Of a stretch of 64,000 bases of DNA, positions 55,579 through 64,000 are shown piece by piece (within the stretch, counting starts at the first letter, position 1; the number at the start of each line of letters is the position of its first letter). Position numbers and translations under genes: made by a program. The notes below the pieces were generated by a model. That model saw only the letters and a program-made list of their open reading frames with translations, was not told the DNA's origin and searched no databases. The DNA lies in the NCBI GenBank assembly GCA_021464415.1, contig CM038466.1, forward strand, positions 48,979,356-49,043,355, read 5' to 3'. The stretch comes from Lonicera japonica. Lineage: Eukaryota > Streptophyta > Magnoliopsida > Dipsacales > Caprifoliaceae.

Positions 55579-55878
55579 TAAATGATCTCTACCTCGTAAA
55601 CATTTAATCAAAAACTTGTCAGATGACCATAAAAAGGAATTTTTTAAGGCGAAATTTATGCAAATATATATCAAAGGAGCTGGGTGTGATGTTTATGAAA
55701 TTCGACCCTACTCATAGTATCTCTAGAAAAAGAACCATACAACCAACGACATTGTGTTCTAGTTGACATTCTCCTTATTCTCGTAATAAAAAAATTGCGA
55801 GTTTGATCCACTTGGATGTAGTATCAAGCCTTTACTGTGGTGGTCGTAGAATTGACCAAAGTTGTCCGAATTTTTCAG

Positions 55879-56822
55879 GCCTAGGTGTTTGCTATGGGAG
55901 AAACGGCGATAACCTTCCATCTCCCAATGATGTCATAAACCTATACAAAAAGTGTGGAATTCAATTCATTAGAATCTATGACCCTGACCACCAAGTATTA
56001 CAAGCACTCCAAGGTTCAAACCTAAGAATCTCCCTTGGTGTTAGAAACGAAGATTTAAAAGCCATTGCATCATCCCAAACCGCAGCCAATGCTTGGGTTA
56101 ATGCCAATATTGTCCCCTACAAAGATGTATCATTTTCTTGGATAACATTAGGAAATGAGGTCATCCCCGGCCCTTACGCCGCATATGTCCCTCAAGCCAT
56201 GAAAAACATACAAACTTCGATTAGCCGAATTGGTTTAACTAACACTAAGGTAACAACCGTGGTCGCAATGAATGTTCTACAAGCTTCTTATCCTCCCTCA
56301 GCAGGCGCTTTCAAGAGTGAATTGGTAGGAGTTATAAGCCAAGTTGCAGCGTTTTTGTTGAGCACAAATGCACCTCTAATGCTAAATGTGTACCCTTATT
56401 TTGCTTATGTCTCGGATCCGGCCCACGTGTCTTTGGAATATGCCACGTTCCAGACTAACGTCCCAGTCATAGACGGGAACTTGAAATATTATAACCTATT
56501 TTACGCGATGGTCGATGCCGTTAACGCAGCGCTAGAAAAGATAAATGCAGGTAAGGTTGCTATTGTTGTATCAGAGACTGGTTGGCCGAGTGCGGGAAAT
56601 GATCCTTACACAAGCATTGACAATGCAAAAGCGTATAATCAAAACTTAAGCAATCATGTCAAAAAAGAAGGGACTCCAAGGAGGCCAAATCAAATTATGC
56701 AGACATTTATTTTTGCAATGTTTAATGAGAATCTAAAACCATCCGGGATTGAGCAGCATTGGGGGTTGTTCTATCCAAACAAGCAGCCTGTGTACCCCAT
56801 GTTTCAAAATCGCTTAAAATAG
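55879..56822 (+). CDS. Glucan endo-1,3-beta-glucosidase, GH17 (PR-2 type), main exon
   Basis: The exon encodes 314 residues from GLGVCYGRNGDNLPSP to MFQNRLK. It is a glycoside hydrolase family 17 (beta/alpha)8 barrel that cleaves beta-1,3-glucans such as callose and fungal wall glucan, secreted via the signal peptide of exon 1. Counting from the first Gly, Glu94 in WITLGNEV is the expected acid/base and Glu233 in VVSETGWPS the nucleophile; both are present. IYDPDHQVLQAL, MLNVYPYFAY and FAMFNENLKPSG..QHWGLF are further family blocks. Length fits PR-2 enzymes without a CBM43/X8 domain or GPI tail, and the C-terminal extension typical of vacuolar forms is absent, so an extracellular enzyme is likely. 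The upstream in-frame ATG at 55803 is intronic. AATAAA at 56852 may serve polyadenylation. Confidence 0.9.
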
Positions 56823-57080
56823 AGAATAATTATTGAATTATTAGTGTGTTGAATAAACTGGCCATTAGAGGAAGATATAGCAATTTGGATGTGGCTGTTT
56901 ATGATGAGTGATGTATCTGGTTTGCTTAGATTTTTGTCCCTTGTATTTTAATACTCAAATAATAAGTCCACAATAGTTTTCAATTTGAATTAGATCATTT
57001 TAATATTAAGTGAATATGTAAATAAGTAGATGTTGGGAAGTTGTCCAAACCATAGATATCTCATATTAGAAAAATGTAAC
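56823..57080 (+). other. Probable 3' untranslated region and downstream flank of the GH17 gene
   Basis: AT-rich sequence with AATAAA at 56852-56857 and a second candidate, 'tttaatactcaaataataa', near 56946. No further gene features. Confidence 0.4.
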
Positions 57081-57129
57081 GTGGGTTTATAAGTTGGGGA
57101 GTATCACCATAAAGAAATGAGACGAAAAA

Positions 57130-57330
57130 ACTCTACACCTGTAACTAAAGGCGTTTAAATTGGGCACAATTAATATTGTTATTGTGTTCATGGACTGGTG
57201 GGCGCAGCCCGTTCCTTCACCTGGGAAGGAACCAGACCCCATGGTGGGTGCCGGAGAGCGGATCACCTGTCTAGATATTAAGATCAAAAGTTCGAGTCTT
57301 ATTTAAGGATAGGTAGAGTTTCATAGTTAT
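57130..57330 (+). repeat. Possible SINE remnant
   Basis: GC-rich sequence in an AT-rich background ('cacctgggaaggaaccagac', 'gggtgccggagagcgg') precedes AGTTCGAGTCTT (57281-57292), which resembles a pol III B box. A convincing A box at the right distance was not found. Confidence 0.35.
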
Positions 57331-58906
57331 TAGTACTACATGAAAAATATTTGGGTCTTCCCATTAAAAAAGTTAATTTTAAAGACAAATTGAGCGTTCT
57401 CTTTTTGAAAAAAGGGCAATAATTTTAGATGATTAATTTCAAGAACAACTTTTTATCAAAGGACAAAACAATATTTCAACTAATAACAAAATTATAATTG
57501 GTTTATTCCAGAATTGTGCCCTTACTAAGAGATAAGAATGAACATTTAATAGATTACCTACATTAATGCAATTAAATATTAAATCTAAGATCAGTTACAA
57601 AAGAAATTTAAAATAAAAAAATATATATATTCAAAAACAGAACAACTCAATAGTAAGGCATGGATAACAAAACAGTCAAACAGAGCAAAACGACAAAAAA
57701 AGCCTTATGTGTAATTAATGCTTGTCCATTAGTCAATATGTATGTCCTAATATATCTAAATGGCCAAAGGCAATGAATTTGTATTAACGTCCATACAAAC
57801 ATGGAAGATAAAGCATAATCACTCAAATAATATGCAAACACCATAAATACAAAATGCAAATATAAATGCGTGTTCTTACGAATATGATTTTCGTCAACAG
57901 TAACAAACTAGACATAGATAAAAAACTCACCGGAATAATGTATTCTTAATGCGCAATGAATTCAAACTTATTGTGATCGATTGGAACAACGTCATTTTCC
58001 GTAATCAAGATAAAATACTAAAAACGTGTACTAACAATCCTACCGATAGATATCCAATTCCATCTAAAGATTATGAATCAATAAACTTATATTCCACAAA
58101 AATTGATGATATGACCATTATGTGTGTAAGTTATACTCTACACACTATCATTTACTATATAGAATAAAATACAAACATGCATAATATTTAAATAAATAAT
58201 ATAATGCAACAATTTCCCCACAAAGATTCTCATTTAAATAGCAAAACTGAGTTTATATAACATAACCAAACCAATAAAAAAACATGGCTTTTAGTATATC
58301 AATATAACAATTTGTTCTAAAAGGAAATGGATGATGATAGAAGCGAATTAATGTAGTCCATAATAGATGAATTCAATAGGGAGGAGGGGGAGATCAGAAG
58401 AGACGTGAATCAATTATAGGGAAAAACTGTGAGACATAACTAACATAGAGAAGATGCATGCGAGACGAAAATTGGAACTAATTAAAGTGGAGTATTTTTT
58501 AATTCAATTGAGCTATTTTTTGTTAAATAGTACTTCTTAATCCTAGTCCAATAAGTCTAGACTACTTTTTTCTCAAATATGAGTCCCAGTTAATTTAAGT
58601 ATGTCTTTTAAGAATACAAAAATTCAACATTAAAATAACATAATAACTTCAGAATATTTCCTTTTTTTTTCGTACCCTACAATTATTTTTGCCATAGACA
58701 CGGAGAAATTAGAATTTGTTAATCCATACTATATATATGATTTGTCTATATTTACTTTCAAAAGCGGAAATAGACATAAAGATTGCTAGAATTTGGCACC
58801 TAAAAGCTTTGATATTGATGGATATTGCTAGCAGCATACCTTATAAAATTAAGGATCTTGCATAGTTCTAGTAGGCTATGAAAGAACTTGAAATGTAGTA
58901 AGTAGG
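57331..58906. other. Gene-free stretch, possible relative of the 50.8-kb TIR element
   Basis: 'aagaacaactttttatcaaaggacaaa' -like text at 57440-57470 recalls the ends at 50811. A frame at 57949-58167 has no known domain. No gene is recognised. Confidence 0.35.
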
Positions 58907-59300
58907 GTTTTTTTTTTTTTTTTTGAACATTATACAAGAGAAAAATGAACTATTGAGCCAAAAGAGAAACTAGACGAGGAGGAGGATTTCCAATCCAATC
59001 GCTAGCCAAAAGACCTAGACGTCCTCTCGAAGCAACCGAGTGATCAAGCAGCATGATTTTTACATCTTTTAACAAAAACAAAAGAAATGTTCCTTTTATG
59101 GGCTAAGATACGAACATCCTTTAACACCGCAGAGACCTCCCAAGGAAGGTCGTCTTCTGTACTATTCAAAGAGATAAGCATTTGGTTATCACCAACAACT
59201 TGAGCTATCATTGATCTCACTCCTATCAAGGATAAGACCATGTAGAAACTATAATATGCAAAAAGTGATTCTATACATAAACCATGACTCACCTAGCCGA
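58907..59300 (-). pseudogene. LINE 3' end: RNase H fragment with poly(A)
   Basis: On the minus strand, 59215-59050 reads QVVGDNQMLISLNSTEDDLP then WEVSAVLKDVRILAH and ISFVFVKRCKNHAA. These are the final RNase H blocks of plant LINEs (V..DNQ..I, F..V.R..N..A). The reading frame then decays for about 110 bp and ends at a poly(A) tract of 18 bases, seen as T on the plus strand at 58907-58924. The 5' part is missing, as expected for incomplete target-primed reverse transcription. Target duplications were not resolved. Confidence 0.7.
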
Positions 59301-60930
59301 CGTGCATGGTATTCCCTCTTCATTATGAGAACTTATTTTCCCTTAAGTAACTTAGAGAACAAATCTTATGGAGCTATTTATTAAACCATGTCAAGGATGT
59401 TATTTGGGTAGTTCGTACCTGAAATACATGAAAATGCAAAAATGTATATGTAATTTTGAAAGCGAATTAAACTAATTGGAATATAAAACAATGCTCACAA
59501 AGAGTTGCTCAAACACATACAAAAGTTTATCGGATCCAAAAAAGAGTTTCTTTACTCATATAGAAAACTTCACAATATAAACTTGCTATAAATTAATACG
59601 AAACACATAATGTATACTTCCCCATCCCATACGAAAGTGAACTCTTAATTAGTACGTTATGAGAAAATTAAAAGAAAGCCAAATGTCATGGTTCTTCTTA
59701 AAATGCTATTACTAAAGCAAGATTTGGCTTATGCAAAAGTATATGATATATTAATTGGTCGTACACTACGCATACAATATAATACAATGCATTAATAAAT
59801 TAATAATAACCAAGTGTCTCACTAATCAATCTCCCAGTCAATTTATTTAATTTGGAGGATAAAAACTTTGATTACATAAAATTAAACAAAGAAGATAAAG
59901 CCAGAACCAAACAAATTCCAATAACATACATGTACTTGTTGGTCATAAATTATATATCATTTGTACTATAATTTAAAAAAAATCTCATGAAACTCTGTCA
60001 AACCCAAATTCAAATTAAGAGTTCATAATAATATTTATTCTTTGTGTTGGATCGGTACACAATTTGTTAAGATGTACCGATCCACCTTATGAATATGCAT
60101 TGCCTCCTCTTTTCTTTAATAGGCTTGGCTCAATCGAAGAATGATGCGCATGATTTAATTAAAAAATGAATTTTTGACTTTTCAAGACATTTTTTTAACT
60201 AAATGTTTCCCTTTTTTAAAAAAGCAAAAGTAAATATTTTAATTTTTTCTTTTTTCCGTTTTTCGCCATATTAAATCCGTTTGAACTCCGATTCAACCCA
60301 AATTTCAGAAGTAACTTTTGCAACATGTTATACATGAAAAAAAATAAAGTTTCCTCATTAATTTTTGTGGATGGGACTTCTTGAATTTCAACAAAACTTG
60401 GTTAAAATACTAACTCAAGTTTCACTCAACAGACTTTTAATTTTTATTTTAACGCTCAACCGCTACTTATATTTTGAATCAAACCATATAATCAACTTAC
60501 ATTAAGTCCTGAATTAAATATGGTGCATCTAGTAACTTTGAGAGAGCTTCCTTTGATTATTGCATCTTCAAATCTTCAATTCGACTCAAACAATTATGAC
60601 GAAAAAAGTGGTTTTGACTTCGCAATCAATGCTAATTAAAAATATAAACATAACACACCCCTTTCCAATGAGAAGGAATTTTTCCAATTTTCTCATCTAG
60701 GCTATGTTTTGGATCATCTCTGCTTTGTGACCAATAGGAAGGGTAAAGGCGGTAAAGGTCTTTTTTTTTATTTGACAATTTTTGCCCCTGGTTTCGTTTA
60801 AATTAATTGAGAAATTGGACAGAAGGGGCAAAGTGAGACTAGTTAAATAGTTTATGTGCCTAAATAGAGCATTTTAAAGTTTAAGCGCCAAAGTGAGGCT
60901 GGATGAAAATTTAGGAGCCAAGGTAGTTCA
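59301..60930. other. Gene-free stretch with one strong hairpin
   Basis: GGATCGGTACA at 60049-60059 pairs perfectly with TGTACCGATCC at 60073-60083 around a 13-base loop. 60700-60930 has words about 'agaaggggcaaagtgagact' and 'gcgccaaagtgaggctgg' typical of a dispersed non-coding plant repeat. No gene is recognised. Confidence 0.45.
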
Positions 60931-61148
60931 CTCAAATCCTATTTTCTCTCAATTTTATCATTTATAATCGTAAAAGTTCTTTCAAAGACTAGATCAAACA
61001 CATGGTGGGCATCAACTACGGAATCAATTAAATAAAAGCTAACAAAATAAGTGGTACAAATAGGGAAGGAAATACCTGGAAAATCGAGAGAATTTGTACT
61101 GAGGAAAATAAGGAACATATCAATTTTATATTTACTCCTTACCATTTT

Positions 61149-61503
61149 ACTCTACCGTAATTATGAAGAATACCAAAGAGATGTTAGTGAGACCTTGAAT
61201 ACAAGGGATAGGAAGAGGGCATTTGAGAGATAGATGGCTGATTTAGAGAAAAAGAGAATTTTATGTCTTGATTAAGAGGAGAATAATGAAGAGAGAATGC
61301 TAAACCGAAATATAGAATGGATGCAACTCTACCGTAATTATGAAGAATACCAAAGAGATGTTAGTGAGACCTTGAATACAAGGGATAGGAAGAGGGCATT
61401 TGAGAGATAGATGGCTGATTTAGAGAAAAAGAGAATTTTATGTCTTGATTAAGAGGAGAATAATGAAGAGAGAATGCTAAACCGAAATATAGAATGGATG
61501 CAA
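61149..61503 (+). repeat. Perfect 177-bp tandem duplication of a coding-like segment
   Basis: 61149-61325 and 61326-61502 look identical. The unit is exactly 59 codons, and one frame reads RNYEEYQRDVSETLNTRDRK, RAFER, stop, MADLEKKRILCLD, stop, EENNEERMLNRNIEWMQ, then enters the second copy in the same frame. The stops are TAG and TAA where Gln codons (CAG, CAA) would fit. The protein is highly charged, helical in appearance and not recognised. Confidence 0.8.
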
Positions 61504-61818
61504 AACGTTCGTAGAATACAGAAAAACTGGCTTGACATAAACCAAATAACCCAGGCAATTAAAATGCATTAATTATAGTATTCATGGAGGTACTTCTCTC
61601 TTGAGGGTGTGTTTGTCGTGCGGGATTAAAAACAAGATAGGATTAATTAATCATATCCGGTGTTTGGTGTCGAAAAGGACATGTCTTATCCCGCGTTTGG
61701 TGCAAGGGTGGATAGGATATTTTAATACTATCCCGCGTTTGGCGCAACACAAGACTGGATTGTAGTCGAGATTAATTATCATTTTATCCATCTGGAACCG
61801 GATAAATATATACCACCC

Positions 61819-62249
61819 CAGGGCCGGCCCTGGGCATAGGCGGCCCAGGCCGTCGCCTAGGGCCCTGACATAGCAAGGCCCCCGATTTTTTGGACCTTAA
61901 TATATATACACACACACGTTTTAATGAATAACATTATGTGAGTAAATAATATTTAACAGGTGTGTTGTTGGTCTAGCAGTTGAAGGGCTTGTGCTGATTT
62001 CTGCGTATGCCGGCCATCTCGAGTTCGAGACTTGGCATAAGCAGCAGTTAAATTGTTACCCACGTGAATCCTTAAAATAATCAATCAAGCACACAATTTA
62101 AGTAAAACATTAAATAAAAAAATTGTTTTACTTTTTTTGTAACTTTTCAAATCTCATTGCTATATAACTTTTTTGTTAGAATTTATTAGTGTAGTTTATT
62201 GAGCATTATCCCGAAAAAAAAATGCCCCTCAAAACTCAAGGCCGGCCCT
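61819..62249. mobile_element. Non-autonomous hAT element (431 bp)
   Basis: It starts CAGGGCCGGCCC and ends GGCCGGCCCT, with the terminal G lost. Flanks TACCACCC (61811-61818) and TACCGCCC (62250-62257) agree in 7 of 8 bases. It is related to the hAT at 12228 by its ends but has no transposase sequence. It encloses a tRNA-like segment. Confidence 0.8.
61957..62095 (+). repeat. tRNA-derived SINE-like segment inside the hAT
   Basis: TGGTCTAGCAG (61969-61979) matches the A-box consensus and AGTTCGAGACT (62022-62032) resembles the B box, 42 bp apart. No acceptor-stem pairing was found. Confidence 0.55.
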
Positions 62250-62925
62250 TACCGCCCTTATAGGTGGAATTATTTTATCCCATGATTACCGGATAATAAA
62301 ATAAATATAAAAATTATTTTTTAATTATTATTTTTTATTTTAATCTTTTTCTTTGCACTTTTTTAGATAATTAAATTTATTAATGAAAATTTTCAACCAT
62401 CCAAAATCACAGTAACTCAACTAATAAAATTCATTTCTTTTATAATATGATATATTTTTTTAAATTTTTTTATTAAATGAAGGTATTTATAAGAAACTTA
62501 AATTTTAGAAAAAAATGGTAACATTAGAATTTGAAACTGTACTTAATGCCTAATTCATAAATATTGTATATGATATAGAACTTTTCTCCCGAAAGAGTTT
62601 TTTACAAAACTAATTTATAAATAGAAGAATCGCATTAGTTAAAAAAAATTGTGGACAACAATTAAAATTGCATATATTTTTAAAAGAAAAGTAAGTTGTA
62701 TTATATAATATTTGGACTTGTAATCCGAAACTCCATCAAATGCAAAGTTTTTTAAATCTTTATCCGACTAGTCCTTATCATGTCCGATCCCGCTTAATCC
62801 TTATCCGACTGATTCCTTTCCTATCCTATCCCACATAATTTCTATTCGACTAATTCCGACTCTTATCATATCCGGCCTTTATCCTATCCTATCCTACCTC
62901 CTTATCTGATGCGCCAAACGCACCC

Positions 62926-64000
62926 TTAATACATACATGTTATAGGGGTGTTGGGGCAAACTCAAAAATGAATGATCAAATTGTACCGAGCAGAACCAAT
63001 CTGTTAAAAACCAAACCCCAAAAAAACTAAAGTCGAAACAAAGAAACCAAATGGAATATGTTTGGTTCGGGTTTGGGGTGCACCGGTGTCAAATCGAATC
63101 GAACTAATTAAACAATGCCTAATCATTGTATATATGACTCGAAAATAATATTACTTAACTATCTAAAATTTTTTACTCCTTAAATTTATAATCTCTAAAT
63201 TTTACTCTTTAAGCTATTATAAATATTGGATCTATATCATAAATGTAAAAGCTAATATTTTTTTGTCCAACATAAGTAAGAACATGTATAAAGTTATAAT
63301 TTTTTTGACTAAAATAAGTGTTGCTTTACAATTTCTTTATTTCAAAAAAAATACATGAAAATTGAACCAAAATTGAACCGAAAAGTTTGGTTTGGGTTTG
63401 CAACATTTAAAAATTGAAACCGAACATTCAAATTCGGTTTGGGTCACTTGATTTCTACCCCGGCATTATTTAGCTAGACAATCATATCAAAATTATTATT
63501 ATTATTCAAACAATAGTGTTGGGAGCATCGTTAACGATTATGTCGGTGCAATCATTTAGGATTGAAATTAGAAAAGTAATATATAGTAATAATATAAATT
63601 TAAGAAAAAAAACCTACATGATCTTACCATAAACGAAAGCTAATAAAGAGAATCCAATCTTAAAATTAATTGTTCTTAATAATACTACTTGAAACAATAA
63701 AAAATCAACAAAAATAAATTGCCCAAAATTAGGTAGTCTTATGAGATTTTTGATGATGGGGAGATAAAGTTTTTGACGATTGATTGATAGAGCTATCAAA
63801 CCAAAGATCATTTTTATACTAGGAAACGAGAATTACTATCATACCACAGGATTTTGTGTGGACATGATCCTCAAAATCCCATCATCTTGAGCGGATTCTT
63901 AAATCAACTAATTTACGGAATTTTAATATTTCACGGAACTTTAAAATATCAATATTTATCCCAAAGAAACTCAAATTTCCCAAATCACGTCTCAAAATCA
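62926..64000. other. Gene-free stretch, AACCGAA-rich
   Basis: 62990-63450 is rich in 'aaccgaa', 'ttcggttt' and 'tttggttcgg' words, common in subterminal regions of plant DNA elements. A frame at 63614-63811 (minus) shows no known domain. The window ends without a further gene. Confidence 0.4.

Larger units (their letters stand above)
53471..55878 (+). other. Intron of the GH17 gene (2.4 kb), filled with repeats
   Basis: The donor GTGAGC and the acceptor 'gaatttttcag' bracket it. It holds a G32 run at 53522-53553, a fold-back piece at 53816-54066 and two tandem MITEs at 54506-55578. The intron position at the end of the signal peptide is usual for plant GH17 genes; its length here is due to insertions. 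Confidence 0.7.
61605..62925. mobile_element. TIR element with GGGTG(T/C)GTTTG ends, carrying a nested hAT
   Basis: The left end GGGTGTGTTTGTCGTGCGG and the reverse complement of the right end GGGTGCGTTTGGCGCATCAG bound it. Flanks TGA and TTA suggest a 3-bp Harbinger-type duplication with one change. Both inner flanks are rich in 'ggataagatagga' -type words. A 431-bp hAT element lies at 61819-62249. Similar sequence occurs at 52590-52805. Confidence 0.65.

Noticed and set aside
55803..55878. ATG at 55803 as the start of the glucanase
   Set aside because: The 25 residues before GLGVCYG do not look like a signal peptide and end exactly at a strong acceptor ('tttttcag'); the exon at 53371-53470 joins in phase and gives a proper signal peptide.
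61051..61233. 60-aa frame as a real gene
   Set aside because: It begins in non-coding sequence and ends at an internal stop of the duplicated segment; the longer coding-like frame has several stops.

Overview
The window is nuclear DNA from a flowering plant, probably a eudicot. It is AT-rich, has spliced genes with GT..AG introns, CT-rich 5' leaders, Copia, Ty3/Gypsy Tat, hAT, Harbinger, Stowaway, LINE and FAR1-type Mutator elements, and one plant PR-2-type beta-1,3-glucanase. I cannot name the species. Almost all of it is a layered graveyard of transposable elements. The only host-type gene with a clean reading frame is the GH17 glucanase near 53.4-56.8 kb.

Layout. 1-8.4 kb: end of a SIRE-like LTR, a Harbinger-type MITE, a decayed minus-strand Copia element split by a Ty3-type solo LTR (3514-5514, target duplication AAAGG), a second related LTR end, and a LINE fragment. 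8.9-11.3 kb: gene-like scraps including a HAD-phosphatase-like piece resembling the C-terminus of plant TH2, then a LINE RNase H fragment. 12.2-12.9 kb: a small hAT element keeping the transposase dimerisation segment. 14.1-14.6 kb: an intronless NMD3-like fragment. 16-20.4 kb: several nested MITEs. 22.3-28.8 kb: a complete 6.5-kb Mutator-like element with roughly 0.5-kb terminal inverted repeats, a decayed FAR1-type transposase on the minus strand and an intact small GRF-zinc-finger membrane protein gene on the plus strand. 29.0-32.0 kb: two fold-back elements, one with a perfect 9-bp target duplication and interrupted by a solo LTR. 32.7-36.3 kb: a hAT-like element holding part of a non-coding LTR element. 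36.3-37.0 kb: a minisatellite. 41.5-47.9 kb: a decayed Tat-lineage Ty3 element with two RNase H domains. 47.9-50.7 kb: the 3' end of a Copia element split by a SIRE-like solo LTR (target duplication CAAAT). 53.3-56.9 kb: the GH17 gene, whose intron holds two tandem Harbinger MITEs and a 32-base poly-G run. 58.9-59.3 kb: a LINE 3' end. 61.1-62.9 kb: a perfect 177-bp tandem duplication, and a MITE containing a hAT element that itself contains a tRNA-like (SINE-type) segment.

How parts relate. Insertions can be ordered by nesting: Copia before Ty3 LTR; Copia before SIRE LTR; fold-back before LTR; Tat LTR before MITE. In the Mutator-like element the two inverted repeats appear to provide 5' leaders for two convergent genes, one dead (transposase) and one open (GRF-TM protein). 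This is the most unusual arrangement in the window. All family names come from reading motifs by eye; no database search was possible.
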